A DNA stretch of 64,000 nt from Frigoriflavimonas asaccharolytica (GCF_013294015.1 NZ_JABSNO010000013.1:1-64000); one strand, 5' to 3'. Positions 6,936-15,944 are shown, counted from the stretch's first letter. A program made the numbers and translations. Notes: generated by a model not told the origin, from the letters alone.

Positions 6936-8468
6936 TTGATGAAGAAATTTGAGCAACTTCCGCTCTTTGCAATAGTTTTTACAGTTTTATTTAAGCTTCT
7001 TTTTTTGTTGACGCATCACATACAAGAAGATGCATTCATCACTTGGCGAGTTGCCCAAAATCTTCTGGATTATGGCGTTATTGGCTTCAATGGAGATACC
7101 AAGATTTCTGCTTCTACCACACATTTATATGTATTTGTTTCTTGGTTTTTCAATCTATTATTTGGGAAAGAAAATTTCATCTATCCTTTATTAATATTTA
7201 ATTCTGTATTGTTTACAATTGGCAGTTATTTCTTGTCCAAATTACTTTTAAAAAATCCCATTCAGCAAGCGATTTTCATATTTTTATTTGGTGTTTTACC
7301 ACCTTCCATCAAGATTTCTATTCTTGGAATGGAATATGGAATTCTCTTTTTTCTCTATATGAGTTTACTCTATTTCGGCTTTCATCAAAGGAAAAATTGG
7401 GCATTGATTGTTTTTCCAATTTTAATATTATTTTGCAGATTAGACACCGTTATTTTCCTCGGAATTGTATTTTTAATTGATGTAATTTGGCATAGAAAAA
7501 TCAATTGGGTATATGTTTTAGGTGGAATTTTGGCTAATTCTGTCCTTTTATCTTTTAATTATTTCTATTTTAATGAATTTGTGAATAATACCATTGTTGC
7601 GAAACAATTGACCTATGAAGGTCATTTTACAGCAGCTCAAAATTGGGAATATTTTCTGCAGAATTACGGGAATTTCTGGGGAATGCTCAAACTTCCAGGA
7701 GATTTCAATTTATTTACCGTCATTGTTCTTTTGTTTGAGTTGATAGCATTCATAATTGTAATTAAAGTAAAAGAAAACCGCAATTATTTTCTATGGATTA
7801 TTTTCATTTTTGGCTGGAGCAAACAGATGATCTTTATCTCGCAAAAAAGTTTGTTTGATTGGTATTATTGGATTCCACAAATCTTGCTTTTTGTACCGAT
7901 TTTGGTTTTTATTTTAGAAATAAATAAGAAAAAATATCTCTGGCTATCTTTATTAATTGTCTTTTACATCCTTCCAATGTTGGCCTTCCAAACGGTACAT
8001 TCTATTGCAACAGGAAATGGCGAATGGAATTACCGTAGAAATATTGGTCTATTTTTGAACGAATACGAGAAAGATAAAAATCAATTCATCTTCTTAGAAC
8101 CTGCTGGTTATGTTCCTTATTTTTCCCAGCTGAAAACGATTGACGAAGTTGGTTTGGTAGATAAAGAATTGCAGACGGAAATTAAAAAAGACCGAAAAAA
8201 TTACAAATTAAATGTAGCAAAGAATAGAAAACCAAAATATATATTGGCATATAAAAATCTTTTCGAAGCTGAAAATTCTGAGTTTTATAAATCACATTAT
8301 CAATTAATTAAAGAATTTAGAATCAAAAATAGTTTAAGCAGTGAATATCCAATTTTGGAAAAGATGTACCATCTAAAACCTTCTGGCACAGATTACAATT
8401 TGTATGAGAGAATCAAAATTCAAGAGCCAAAAATAGAGCTTGATTCTGCTAATAAATTTAGTAACTAA
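6936..8468 (+). CDS. Multi-pass membrane protein, GT-C glycosyltransferase-like
   Basis: The protein has 510 residues with about ten to twelve hydrophobic segments up to about residue 350 and a soluble C-terminal part. Just after the first membrane segment an acidic pair (Glu31-Asp32) sits in EDAFITWRVAQNLL, followed by GFNG and SASTTHLY. This layout is typical of GT-C transferases that use lipid-linked sugars, where the acidic pair is catalytic. A role in envelope glycan assembly is inferred; kdsA in the same operon fits. The donor and acceptor are unknown. The start may be the first or second of two adjacent ATGs (6936 or 6939). Confidence 0.6.
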   Translation: MMKKFEQLPLFAIVFTVLFKLLFLLTHHIQEDAFITWRVAQNLLDYGVIGFNGDTKISASTTHLYVFVSWFFNLLFGKENFIYPLLIFNSVLFTIGSYFLSKLLLKNPIQQAIFIFLFGVLPPSIKISILGMEYGILFFLYMSLLYFGFHQRKNWALIVFPILILFCRLDTVIFLGIVFLIDVIWHRKINWVYVLGGILANSVLLSFNYFYFNEFVNNTIVAKQLTYEGHFTAAQNWEYFLQNYGNFWGMLKLPGDFNLFTVIVLLFELIAFIIVIKVKENRNYFLWIIFIFGWSKQMIFISQKSLFDWYYWIPQILLFVPILVFILEINKKKYLWLSLLIVFYILPMLAFQTVHSIATGNGEWNYRRNIGLFLNEYEKDKNQFIFLEPAGYVPYFSQLKTIDEVGLVDKELQTEIKKDRKNYKLNVAKNRKPKYILAYKNLFEAENSEFYKSHYQLIKEFRIKNSLSSEYPILEKMYHLKPSGTDYNLYERIKIQEPKIELDSANKFSN

Positions 8469-8470
8469 AT

Positions 8471-8995
8471 ATGAAATATTGTGCATTTCTTCGCGGCATA
8501 AACGTGAATGGTACGAGCATGAAAATGGAAGAAGTGCGGAAAGTTTTTGAAGCAAATGGAATGATAAAAGTTTCGTCGGTTTTGGCAACAGGAAATATTT
8601 TGTTTGAATCTAGCTTAAGCTCTGATAAGTTAAGCATTATTTTGAAAAAAGCATTGTCGGATTATTTCAGGTATGATGCCAATATATTCATCAAAACAAA
8701 GGAAGAAATTGAAAATATAATTACAAAAAATCCGTTTGAAAGTAATGCTGAATTTCATATTTATTATTTTATATCAGAAAATGGAGTAGCGGCAGATTTG
8801 CTTTCTACATTTGATGCGGGAAAAAAAACCGATGGTGAATTTGCAGAATTAATAGAAACTAATTTCTACTGGCAAATAAAAAAAGGATTAACTTTAGATT
8901 CTGATTTTGGAAAAGTATTGGGCAAGAAAAATTTTAAAGATAAAATGACTTCTAGAAATTTGAATACTATTGAGAAAATTGTAAATAAATTATGA
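8471..8995 (+). CDS. DUF1697 family protein
   Basis: The protein has 174 residues. It shows the family signatures AFLRGINVNG (5-14) and SVLATGNILFES (36-47). DUF1697 proteins are small, soluble and of unknown biochemical function. It starts 2 nt after the previous stop and overlaps the next gene by 4 nt (ATGA), so it is translationally linked within the operon. Confidence 0.85.
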   Translation: MKYCAFLRGINVNGTSMKMEEVRKVFEANGMIKVSSVLATGNILFESSLSSDKLSIILKKALSDYFRYDANIFIKTKEEIENIITKNPFESNAEFHIYYFISENGVAADLLSTFDAGKKTDGEFAELIETNFYWQIKKGLTLDSDFGKVLGKKNFKDKMTSRNLNTIEKIVNKL

Positions 8996-9864
8996 AAATA
9001 AAAATATTAATTAGCGCATTTGTACTTTTGGCAGCAAATATTCTTTCTGCACAAAAGCAAATATTGCCGCAGGATATCAACTTTGATACTCCCATATTTG
9101 AAACAGAGAAAGAATGGGTTTTACTACCTCCAAAAGATGAAAATAGTACGGAATTGTATGCTGTAATGCTTTATTTTGATGATGTTGCCGGCTACACTTT
9201 GCAACTTGGAGATTCATTTGAACTAAAAAATGGTGTTTTGCTGCACAAAAAAGCCGACGAAACTGGAGCTACCAAAATCCGCTGGCAAAATCTACGATTG
9301 AAAGTTGCAAAACTTTCTGATGAAAGATTAATTAAATTCAATATTGATAAATCTCCAGAATGGTTGAAAAATTACTACACAGAAATACCAACTGTGGAAG
9401 ATTTGGTAGATAGATTAAGTATTTTGAACGGACAAGGAATGTCTGATATTGCTTTGCCAAAATTACTCGTTCTCCATGCGAAAAATTATAAATCTGCAAA
9501 ATTCTATTTCGAGCTTGCTTTTGCAAACAATGCTTTGGGGAAATTTTCCGAAGCAGAAAAAATAATTGAAGAAGCAGATAAATTAGGCTTTAATGATGAA
9601 TTGATGATAAAAGAAAAGATTTACTCTTTATCTTCTCAAAAAAAACTACCAGAAACTTCTGCCTACTTGGAAAAGAATTTAAATAGTTTTAAAACTAAAT
9701 TATATCTAGAAGAGAGTATCGCAAATTTATTGAATAACTATTACATCGCGCAAGATTTTGTAAATGTTCAAAAATGGATAGATATCTATAAAAAAAATAT
9801 TACAAAAGGAAAATACACAACAACTATTGAGCAATTAGAAGCTGAATTAAAAACAAAAAAATGA
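8992..9864 (+). CDS. Exported protein with TPR-like helical repeats
   Basis: The protein has 290 residues. A signal peptide covers about 1-20 (ending LSA before QKQ). After an extracytoplasmic N-terminal region, residues about 150-285 contain helix pairs resembling tetratricopeptide repeats (for example KFYFELAFANNALGKFSEA). It is probably periplasmic. Its start overlaps the stop of the DUF1697 gene, and its stop overlaps the start of kdsA (ATGA in both cases). No specific function can be assigned. Confidence 0.7.
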   Translation: MKIKILISAFVLLAANILSAQKQILPQDINFDTPIFETEKEWVLLPPKDENSTELYAVMLYFDDVAGYTLQLGDSFELKNGVLLHKKADETGATKIRWQNLRLKVAKLSDERLIKFNIDKSPEWLKNYYTEIPTVEDLVDRLSILNGQGMSDIALPKLLVLHAKNYKSAKFYFELAFANNALGKFSEAEKIIEEADKLGFNDELMIKEKIYSLSSQKKLPETSAYLEKNLNSFKTKLYLEESIANLLNNYYIAQDFVNVQKWIDIYKKNITKGKYTTTIEQLEAELKTKK

Positions 9865-10670
9865 TCCAATACCTAGAAAATATCCACCACAAAAATTCAA
9901 AAAATTTCTTTCTTATTGCAGGTCCATGCATTATAGAAGGCGAAGATATGGCACTGAGAATTGCTGAAAAAGTGTTGGAAATAACCAATAAATATGAAAT
10001 TCCATATATTTTTAAAGGCAGTTTCAAAAAAGCAAATAGGAGCAGAGTAGATTCCTTTACTACTATTGGAGAGGAGAAATCTTTGGAAATTTTAAAAAAA
10101 GTTGGCGAAACTTTTAACATTCCAACAACAACAGATATTCATGAAAACCACCATGCAGAGTGGGCGGCAAACTATGTAGATGTATTGCAAATACCCGCTT
10201 TTTTGGTTCGCCAGACAGATCTTTTAGTCGCTGCCGCAAAAACTGGAAAGTGCGTTTCTTTGAAAAAAGGGCAATTTCTTTCTCCTGAGGCGATGAAATT
10301 TGCAGTAGAAAAAATTACAGATTCTGGAAATGAAAAAGTAGCCATCATAGAACGAGGAAATTCTTTTGGCTATACAGATATGGTGGTAGATTTTCGTGGA
10401 ATCCCAACGATGCAAAACTATGCACCTGTGATTTTAGATATTACGCATTCTTTGCAACAGCCCAATCAAACTTCTGGTGTAACGGGAGGTAGACCAGAAT
10501 TAATAGAAACTATTGCCAAAGCTGGAATTGCTGTAGGAACAGATGGTTTGTTTATAGAAACGCACCCAAACCCAAAAGTGGCACTTTCTGATGGAGCCAA
10601 TATGCTGCAACTAGATCAGCTAGAAAATCTCCTAGCAAAATTAACCAGAATTCGAGAAGCAATTTTATAA
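9861..10670 (+). CDS. kdsA: 3-deoxy-8-phosphooctulonate synthase
   Basis: This 269-residue enzyme condenses phosphoenolpyruvate with arabinose 5-phosphate to Kdo-8-phosphate for lipopolysaccharide. Recognisable blocks are KGSFKKANRS (52-61), PAFLVRQTDL (112-121), DITHSLQQP (193-201) and GLFIETHPNP (229-238). Cys23 in IAGPC, with His196, Glu233 and Asp244, makes the metal site of the class II (metal-dependent) enzymes; E. coli KdsA has Asn at the Cys position. The start overlaps the preceding stop by 4 nt. The protein is complete and cytoplasmic. Confidence 0.96.
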   Translation: MIQYLENIHHKNSKNFFLIAGPCIIEGEDMALRIAEKVLEITNKYEIPYIFKGSFKKANRSRVDSFTTIGEEKSLEILKKVGETFNIPTTTDIHENHHAEWAANYVDVLQIPAFLVRQTDLLVAAAKTGKCVSLKKGQFLSPEAMKFAVEKITDSGNEKVAIIERGNSFGYTDMVVDFRGIPTMQNYAPVILDITHSLQQPNQTSGVTGGRPELIETIAKAGIAVGTDGLFIETHPNPKVALSDGANMLQLDQLENLLAKLTRIREAIL

Positions 10671-10706
10671 TTAAATTCTTAAATTTAAACCTTAAAACAT
10701 TTTCAC

Positions 10707-12899
10707 TTGAAGAAATATATATTTTGCACCTTATCCATTGTACCAACGCTATTTTTTGCGCAAAAAAAAGATACGTTGAAAACTCAATATATTGAAGAAG
10801 TAGTTTTTCAAAGAAAAGGTGGTAGTACATCAGATCTTACCAATGTGAGAATTAATGCGAGAGAAGCTTCACAAATAGTTTCTGCTTCGGGAGGTATAGA
10901 AGGAATGCTGAAAACTTTGCCATCCGTAAATTCTAATTCAGAACTTTCTTCGCAGTATATGGTTCGTGGTGGAAATTATGATGAAAATCTTGTCTACATC
11001 AATGATATTGAGATTTACCGGCCACAATTAATTCGTGATTCTCAACAAGAAGGTTTGAGCATCATCAATCCGGATATGGTTTCTTTTGTGAATTTTTCTG
11101 CCGGTGGTTTTGAAGCAAAATATGGTGACAAAATGTCTTCCGCTTTGAATATTTATTATCGAGAACCTACAAAATTTGAAGTTTCTGGAGAAGCAAGTTT
11201 GATAGGAGGCAGACTTTCTACAGGTTTTGCTACAGAAAATAAAAAATTTAATGTACTTTTTTCTGGAAGATATAGAAACACCAATCTACTTCTAAACACC
11301 CAAAAAGGCGAAACGGATTTTAATCCTCAATATGTAGATTTTCAAAGTTATATGAATTATCATATTTCTCCAAAATTGTCGCTTTCTTTTCTTGGTATCT
11401 ATTCTAAAAATGATTTTGAAGTAATTCCGAAGCAAAAAACAGTGGATTTCGGCTCTGTGTTGCAACCCTTGAAAGTTGATATTTTCTACAACGGTAGAGA
11501 AGACGATCAATATAAAAATATGATGGGTACATTTTCCATCAATTACAAACCTACAGAAAAACTGAATATTTCTCTTAATTCCTTTGCATACCAAAATAGA
11601 GAAAGAGAATATTATACAATAGCATCAGCTTATAGATTGCAAGCTTTTGATCCTGCAACGGGAGAACCTGTAGTATCTTATGATGTTGGTGGACAAATAG
11701 ATAACGCAAGAAATGATCTTTTGGTGAAAACGTATGGTGCACAACTGCGTGCAAAATATGCGCTAAATGTGAACACAAATTTTGAATTTGGTGGTAAATA
11801 TGAAAGGGAAAGTTTACGCGACTTTACCAATGAGTACAAATTGCAAGATTCCATCGGATATAGCGTTCCAAGACCATTTACTGGTCCAAGAGATTTTAAT
11901 GATGGTAATTTAGATTTAAAATATCTCATTCGGGGGGATAATAATATACAACCAACTAGAACTTCGGCTTATTTGCAGTTTTCTCACAAAATGTTTTGGG
12001 GAAGCAGTAAGGTGAATATTAATGCAGGTGCAAGAGTTGCGCATTGGGATTTTAATGATGAAACTATTTTTTCGCCAAGAGCACAATTTGCCATAAAACC
12101 AAATTGGGATGCAGATATGCTGTTTCGTGTAGCTGGAGGAATCTATTATCAAGCACCATTTTACAAGGAAATTAAAGATTTAGAAGGCAATTTCAATCCC
12201 AATATTAAGTCTCAAAAATCTACTCAAATCATCGTCGCAAATGATTATGAATTTGAAATGTATGAAAGACCATTTAAACTAACAACAGAATTATATTATA
12301 AAAAATTAGATAATTTAATACCATATTATCTTGATAATGTGAGAATTAGATATACAGGTTTGAATAATGCTACAGGATATTCTTATGGGGTAGACGCAAG
12401 ATTAAATGGTGAATTTGTACCAGGTGTAGATTCTTGGTTGTCTGCAAGTTATGCAAGATCTTTCGAAAATATAGATAATAAAGGAGATATTCCAAGACCG
12501 ACGGATCAAAATTTTAGATTTGCCATATTTTATCAAGATTATATGCCTAGCTTTCCGAAAATGCGGGTAAATCTTACAGGAACTTACGCAATGGGATTGC
12601 CTACAGGATCGCCATTATTTTCAGATCCATACTTATTTGAAAAAACTTTATCTTCTTATAAGCGTGTAGATATTGGATTGTCCTACGTATTTGTAGATAG
12701 TAAGGAAAATAATAATTCCTATGGTTTTTTAAGTAATTTTGATGAATTAACTTTAGGAGTTCAAATATTTAACGCCTTTAATATTTACAATACGATTGCA
12801 AACAATTGGATCACAGATGTGAATTCCAGTACAATATTTCCAGTACCAGTAAATTTAACAGGAAGATTCTTCAACGTTAAGTTGGAATTTAGATTGTAG
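10707..12899 (+). CDS. TonB-dependent outer-membrane receptor
   Basis: The protein has 730 residues. A signal peptide covers about 1-19 (ending FFAQ). The plug domain lies at about 40-160, including YMVRGGNYDENLVYIND and FSAGGFEAKYGDKMSS. The rest is a beta barrel ending in an aromatic-rich strand (VKLEFRL). It lacks the N-terminal carboxypeptidase-regulatory-like domain common in Bacteroidota receptors and has no SusD partner, so glycan import is not indicated. The start is TTG; it was chosen because it gives a clean signal peptide. It lies 36 nt after kdsA and may be co-transcribed. The substrate is unknown. Confidence 0.9.
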   Translation: MKKYIFCTLSIVPTLFFAQKKDTLKTQYIEEVVFQRKGGSTSDLTNVRINAREASQIVSASGGIEGMLKTLPSVNSNSELSSQYMVRGGNYDENLVYINDIEIYRPQLIRDSQQEGLSIINPDMVSFVNFSAGGFEAKYGDKMSSALNIYYREPTKFEVSGEASLIGGRLSTGFATENKKFNVLFSGRYRNTNLLLNTQKGETDFNPQYVDFQSYMNYHISPKLSLSFLGIYSKNDFEVIPKQKTVDFGSVLQPLKVDIFYNGREDDQYKNMMGTFSINYKPTEKLNISLNSFAYQNREREYYTIASAYRLQAFDPATGEPVVSYDVGGQIDNARNDLLVKTYGAQLRAKYALNVNTNFEFGGKYERESLRDFTNEYKLQDSIGYSVPRPFTGPRDFNDGNLDLKYLIRGDNNIQPTRTSAYLQFSHKMFWGSSKVNINAGARVAHWDFNDETIFSPRAQFAIKPNWDADMLFRVAGGIYYQAPFYKEIKDLEGNFNPNIKSQKSTQIIVANDYEFEMYERPFKLTTELYYKKLDNLIPYYLDNVRIRYTGLNNATGYSYGVDARLNGEFVPGVDSWLSASYARSFENIDNKGDIPRPTDQNFRFAIFYQDYMPSFPKMRVNLTGTYAMGLPTGSPLFSDPYLFEKTLSSYKRVDIGLSYVFVDSKENNNSYGFLSNFDELTLGVQIFNAFNIYNTIANNWITDVNSSTIFPVPVNLTGRFFNVKLEFRL

Positions 12900-12920
12900 A
12901 TTTTATTTTTAATAAATACA

Positions 12921-12964
12921 TAAACCAGAGGAAGGATTAATACAATTTCTCTGGTTGTTTTTGA
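12921..12964 (+). terminator. Terminator after the TonB-dependent receptor
   Basis: AACCAGAG (12923-12930) pairs with CTCTGGTT (12949-12956) and is followed by a T-rich tract, 22 nt after the stop. Confidence 0.8.
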
Positions 12965-13056
12965 TTCTATTTAACATAATATAAATTATAGGACATTTTT
13001 ACTGAGGCACTATTTTTATAATTTGTTGATCTTAATTAAATTTTCTGAATATCAAA

Positions 13057-13088
13057 TTTGAATTAAATATTTGAATTTGGTATCTTTA
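13057..13088 (+). promoter_or_regulatory. Promoter TTTG-N20-TATCTTTA
   Basis: TTTG lies at 13057-13060 and TATCTTTA at 13081-13088, one base off the -7 consensus. It precedes the lipoprotein gene at 13158. Confidence 0.5.
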
Positions 13089-13157
13089 CGTTGTACTTAG
13101 CACTTGAAAATTTGAAGTGCTATATCAAAATCTATTAACTATAAAAAAACAAAACCT

Positions 13158-13652
13158 ATGAAAAATTTTATCTTCTTACTTGCGGCTTCAACGTTGGCAT
13201 TTTCTTGCAACAAAAAATTAGAGGATTCTAATATCAAAGATATCAAGCAAGATTCTCAAACTGTAAATTCTTCAGATATTAATATTGAAGAAATTCCAAC
13301 ATTGTGCTATTTTGATGATATGAAAAATGACTCTGTTTACTTAAAAATCAGCGATAATTTAGGAACAATTACTGGAAAATTAAATTATAAAAACGCTGAA
13401 AAAGATAATTCTACTGGTGATGTATCTGGTTTTAAAAGCGGAGATACTTTAAAATTAATCTATGTTTTTAATTCTGAAGGAACATCTTCCACTCGTGAAA
13501 TTTGGTTTTTGAAGAAAAATGAAAAACTGCAAGAAGGTATCGGAAATCAAGATGAAGATGGAAATTACACCTCTGCAAAACAGGTGAAATTTGAAGGTGG
13601 ACATTCCTTAAAACAAATAGATTGCAAAGAAATTGCACAAAATTTGAAATAA
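13158..13652 (+). CDS. Hypothetical lipoprotein
   Basis: The protein has 164 residues. A lipoprotein signal ends at Cys17 (TLAFSC), so it should be acylated and membrane-anchored. The mature part is acidic and probably beta-rich, with blocks such as YLKISDNLGTITGKLNY and a C-terminal CKEIAQNLK tail. No family is recognised with confidence. It is a single gene with its own promoter and terminator. Confidence 0.75.
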   Translation: MKNFIFLLAASTLAFSCNKKLEDSNIKDIKQDSQTVNSSDINIEEIPTLCYFDDMKNDSVYLKISDNLGTITGKLNYKNAEKDNSTGDVSGFKSGDTLKLIYVFNSEGTSSTREIWFLKKNEKLQEGIGNQDEDGNYTSAKQVKFEGGHSLKQIDCKEIAQNLK

Positions 13653-13685
13653 ATAAAATTCTTACATTTCCAATTTTCAAAATAA

Positions 13686-13720
13686 TAGAGAGTCAATTTA
13701 ATGATTCTCTATTTTTTTTC
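13686..13720 (+). terminator. Terminator after the lipoprotein gene
   Basis: TAGAGAGTCA pairs with TGATTCTCTA around a six-base loop, followed by a long T tract. The stem is nearly the same as the hairpins in the initiator-tRNA array (14657-16333). Confidence 0.85.
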
Positions 13721-13810
13721 CAAAATACTGCAACATATTTACTTACAGCTTTTCTGAATAATTTTAAATAATAAAAATTTATAAAAAGTAGCACTCTCAA
13801 ATTTACTAGG

Positions 13811-13841
13811 TTTGATTTATTGAGTAATTAAAGTATTTTTG
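13811..13841 (+). promoter_or_regulatory. Promoter TTTG-N19-TATTTTTG
   Basis: Both boxes are exact (13811-13814 and 13834-13841). It precedes the truncated response regulator at 13871, so the pseudogene may still be transcribed. Confidence 0.6.
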
Positions 13842-13870
13842 TTGAATTAATATTCAACAAATTTAAAATT

Positions 13871-14245
13871 ATGCAGATTCTGGTTGTAGAAGATGATTCC
13901 CGAATCTCTGAATTTTTGGTGAAAGGTTTGGTTGAAAATGGATATTTTGTTACTCATTGCCAAAATGCAGAAGAAGTTTTAGAAAACTATATCAGGAAAA
14001 CTTGGGACTTGATAATCATAGATATTATGTTGCCAAAAATGAATGGTTTTAATTTGGTTGAGACACTTAGATTCAAAAAAAACCTCTCTCCCCTATTCAA
14101 AAGATTTAATGAGGAAGAAAAAATAGAGAACGTCTTAAGTTTTGGCGGACTGAAAATAGATACCGAGCGTTACGAATTAAGTTTAAACGGTGAAGCTGTA
14201 GAGTTATCTCCGCGAGAATTTAAACTTTTGAGAATAGAAAAATAA
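13871..14245 (+). pseudogene. Truncated OmpR-family response regulator
   Basis: Only 124 residues remain of a protein normally near 225. The receiver begins well: acidic pair Asp8-Asp9 and phosphoacceptor Asp51 in DIMLPKMNG. After VETLRFKKN (63-71) the sequence jumps to a fragment of the DNA-binding domain (FGGLKIDTERYELS ... LSPREFKLL), so the receiver's second half with the switch Thr/Ser and Lys is missing, an in-frame deletion of roughly 40 residues. The C-terminus also lacks the recognition helix and wing. No histidine kinase follows. The promoter is intact. A functional regulator is unlikely; a phosphate sink or dominant-negative fragment cannot be excluded. Confidence 0.8.
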
Positions 14246-14656
14246 AATTCAAACTTTTAAAAATCTACTATTAAAAATCTAATGTACCAAAATAATTCAA
14301 GATTGAATTTTGTATAAAGATAATATCAAATTATTGTAAATGCTTTAGAAACACATTTTCTTCTGTTTTTGAATGTACCATTAAAGAAAAATATCCAGTT
14401 TATTATTCAATAGACTGGATATTTTTATACTGGGCTTCAATATAATTTTAGTATTCTTTATCTATCATTAATGGTGCAGATTTATAATATCCTTCGTATC
14501 AATCTGATAAAAATTTATAAAGTGTGAAATCAATTTTTGTTTTTTTATATTCTAAATTGTTTGCTAATTTCCTTTAATTTTCTACTTTAATTTTCTACTT
14601 TAATTTTAAAAAGCAATGCAACAAACCTTCCGAAAATCTCGCTTCACCGCATAAAA
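14246..14656. other. Noncoding gap after the response-regulator remnant
   Basis: The roughly 410 bp contain an orphan terminator hairpin (14387-14426) and a 13-bp direct repeat (CTTTAATTTTCTA at 14572-14584 and 14585-14597, plus a partial copy to 14607). No convincing ORF is seen. The missing parts of the two-component system may have been lost here. Confidence 0.5.
14387..14426 (+). terminator. Orphan terminator hairpin
   Basis: AAAAATATCCAGT pairs perfectly with ACTGGATATTTTT across a 14-base loop. No intact gene ends just before it; it may be the original terminator of the decayed two-component locus or end a small RNA. Confidence 0.65.
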
Positions 14657-14686
14657 AAAAGAGAATCAAATTAATGATTCTCTTTT
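14657..14686 (-). terminator. Terminator of tRNA-fMet copy B
   Basis: On the minus strand AAAAGAGAATCA pairs with TGATTCTCTTTT around a six-base loop and runs into eight T residues, seven bases after the tRNA 3' end. The same hairpin follows the other tRNA copy and every array unit. Confidence 0.85.
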
Positions 14687-14692
14687 CCTTTG

Positions 14693-14765
<73 letters not shown>

Positions 14766-14776
14766 ATTTTGTTTTG

Positions 14777-14784
14777 CAAATATA
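14777..14784 (-). promoter_or_regulatory. -7 box TATATTTG for tRNA-fMet copy B
   Basis: An exact -7 match 11 nt upstream of the tRNA 5' end on the minus strand. No TTTG stands at the right distance, unlike the copy A promoter. Confidence 0.5.
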
Positions 14785-14914
14785 CAACAATAAATTACAA
14801 TTCCTATAAAAAAGATTTAATTTTCTAAAAACTAGAAAATAGGATATTAGAATGCATAATTATATACTTATTCAATAGTAATAATCCTCAAAAAATGTCG
14901 CTTCAACGCACAAA

Positions 14915-14944
14915 AAAAGAGAACCAAATTAATGATTCTCTTTT
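14915..14944 (-). terminator. Array hairpin beyond unit 1 (native tRNA-flank side)
   Basis: AAAAGAGAACCA pairs with TGATTCTCTTTT (one G-T pair) and runs into T residues on the minus strand. It follows the unit 1 tRNA remnant just as the true terminator follows the tRNA. Equivalent hairpins lie at 15262-15291, 15609-15638, 15957-15986 and, after tRNA copy A, 16304-16333. Confidence 0.75.
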
Positions 14945-14950
14945 ACTTTG

Positions 14951-15013
14951 TAGTCCGCCATTGGCGGAACTCGAACTTGCGTCCGCCTTTGGCGGATATG
15001 AGCTCACAAGCTA
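14951..15013 (-). repeat. tRNA-fMet 3'-half remnant, unit 1
   Basis: On the minus strand it preserves TAGCTtGT, GCTCATA (anticodon loop) and the T-loop segment, then CTACAAAG as at the tRNA 3' end. Two 15-bp hairpins of the form TCCGCC-AAA/AAT-GGCGGA replace the anticodon-stem/variable region and the acceptor stem. It cannot fold as a tRNA. This copy differs in the T-loop block (AACTTGC instead of AACGTGC on the plus strand). Confidence 0.7.
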
Positions 15014-15249
15014 TTTTTTAAAAATTGACGACCTGCACCACTTTTTATATACTTCTCTCTTTGAATTGCATCTTTTTTATTATCAAAAAACTCAACGTAA
15101 ATTACAGGCCAAGGTCTATATTTTCTTGTAAATCCTTTGTTCGAAAGCAAATTGTGAGATCTAAAACGAGATATTAAATCAGAAGTAAAACCAGTATAAT
15201 GAATTTTATACTTTTCTGAATAAAGAACGTAAACTACAAACTCTTCCAT
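15004..15249 (-). CDS. GIY-YIG endonuclease-like protein, array unit 1 (full length)
   Basis: The protein has 81 residues. VYVLYS (6-11) is the GIY strand and YTGFTS (18-23) the YIG strand; Arg28/Arg30 and His32 follow, and Glu65 (QREKYIKSG) is the likely catalytic glutamate. Single-domain GIY-YIG proteins are DNA endonucleases and often belong to mobile elements. The ATG at 15249 is preferred because upstream codons in the open frame only translate the preceding tRNA remnant and hairpin. The stop codon lies in the unit's own tRNA remnant. This is the only undamaged copy of the four. Expression must get past a terminator hairpin. Confidence 0.75.
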   Translation of the reverse strand: MEEFVVYVLYSEKYKIHYTGFTSDLISRFRSHNLLSNKGFTRKYRPWPVIYVEFFDNKKDAIQREKYIKSGAGRQFLKNSL

Positions 15250-15297
15250 ATTAAAAATAAAAAAAGAGAACCAAATTAATGATTCTCTTTTACTTTG

Positions 15298-15360
15298 TAG
15301 TCCGCCATTGGCGGAACTCGAACGTGCGTCCGCCTTTGGCAGATATGAGCTCACAAGCTA
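15298..15360 (-). repeat. tRNA-fMet 3'-half remnant, unit 2
   Basis: It has the same structure as the unit 1 remnant: anticodon-loop segment, T-loop segment and 3' end, interrupted by two CCGCC/GGCGG hairpins. One arm base is changed (GGCAGA for GGCGGA on the plus strand). Confidence 0.65.
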
Positions 15361-15464
15361 TTTTTTAAAAATTGACGACCTGCACCACTTTTTATATACT
15401 TCTCTCTTTGAATTGCATCTTTTTTATTATTAAAAAACTCAACGTAAACTACAAGCCAAGGTCT

Positions 15465-15596
15465 TTATTTTCTTGTAAAGCCTTTGTTCGAAAGCAAATT
15501 GTGAGATCTAAAACGAGATATTAAATCAGAAGTAAAACCAGTATAATGAATTTTATACTTTTCTGAATAAAGAACGTAAACTACAAAATCTTCCAT
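15465..15596 (-). pseudogene. GIY-YIG ORF, array unit 2 (nonsense at codon 44)
   Basis: The frame matches unit 1 (with MED for MEE at the start) until codon 44, where TAT (Tyr) has become TAA. The frame stays open beyond this stop, so a single base inactivates it. The product would be 43 residues and lack the catalytic Glu65. The identical mutation is present in unit 4. Confidence 0.75.
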
Positions 15597-15644
15597 ATTA
15601 AAAATAAAAAAAGAGAACCAAATTAATGATTCTCTTTTGCTTTG

Positions 15645-15707
15645 TAGTCCGCCATTGGCGGAACTCGAACGTGCGTCCGCCTTTGGCGGATATGAGCTCA
15701 CAAGCTA
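15645..15707 (-). repeat. tRNA-fMet 3'-half remnant, unit 3
   Basis: A 63-nt remnant with intact CCGCC/GGCGG hairpins and the anticodon-loop and T-loop segments of tRNA-fMet in the original order. Confidence 0.65.
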
Positions 15708-15743
15708 TTTTTTAAAAACTGACGACCTGCACCACTTTTTAAA

Positions 15744-15944
15744 TTACTTCTCTCTTTGAATTGCATCTTTTTTATTATCAAAAAACTCAACGTAAACTAC
15801 AAGCCAAGGTCTATATTTTCTTGTAAATCCTTTGTTCGAAAGCAAATTGTGAGATCTAAAACGAGATATTAAATCAGAAGTAAAACCAGTATAATGAATT
15901 TTATACTTTTCTGAATAAAGAACGTAAACTACAAACTCTTCCAT
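15744..15944 (-). pseudogene. GIY-YIG ORF, array unit 3 (nonsense at codon 67)
   Basis: It is identical in layout to unit 1 up to Lys66; codon 67 TAT has become TAA. It keeps Glu65 but loses the last 15 residues. In the variable positions it resembles unit 1 rather than units 2 and 4. Residual activity cannot be excluded. Confidence 0.7.

Noticed and set aside
10707-12899. TonB-dependent receptor as a SusC-type glycan importer
   Set aside because: There is no SusD gene, glycoside hydrolase or N-terminal carboxypeptidase-like domain; it is an ordinary receptor of unknown substrate.
15250-15354. N-terminal extensions of the GIY-YIG ORFs (starting at 15354, 15701, 16049, 16351)
   Set aside because: The extra residues only translate the preceding tRNA remnant (or tRNA end) and terminator hairpin; the conserved protein starts at the internal ATG just before the GIY strand.
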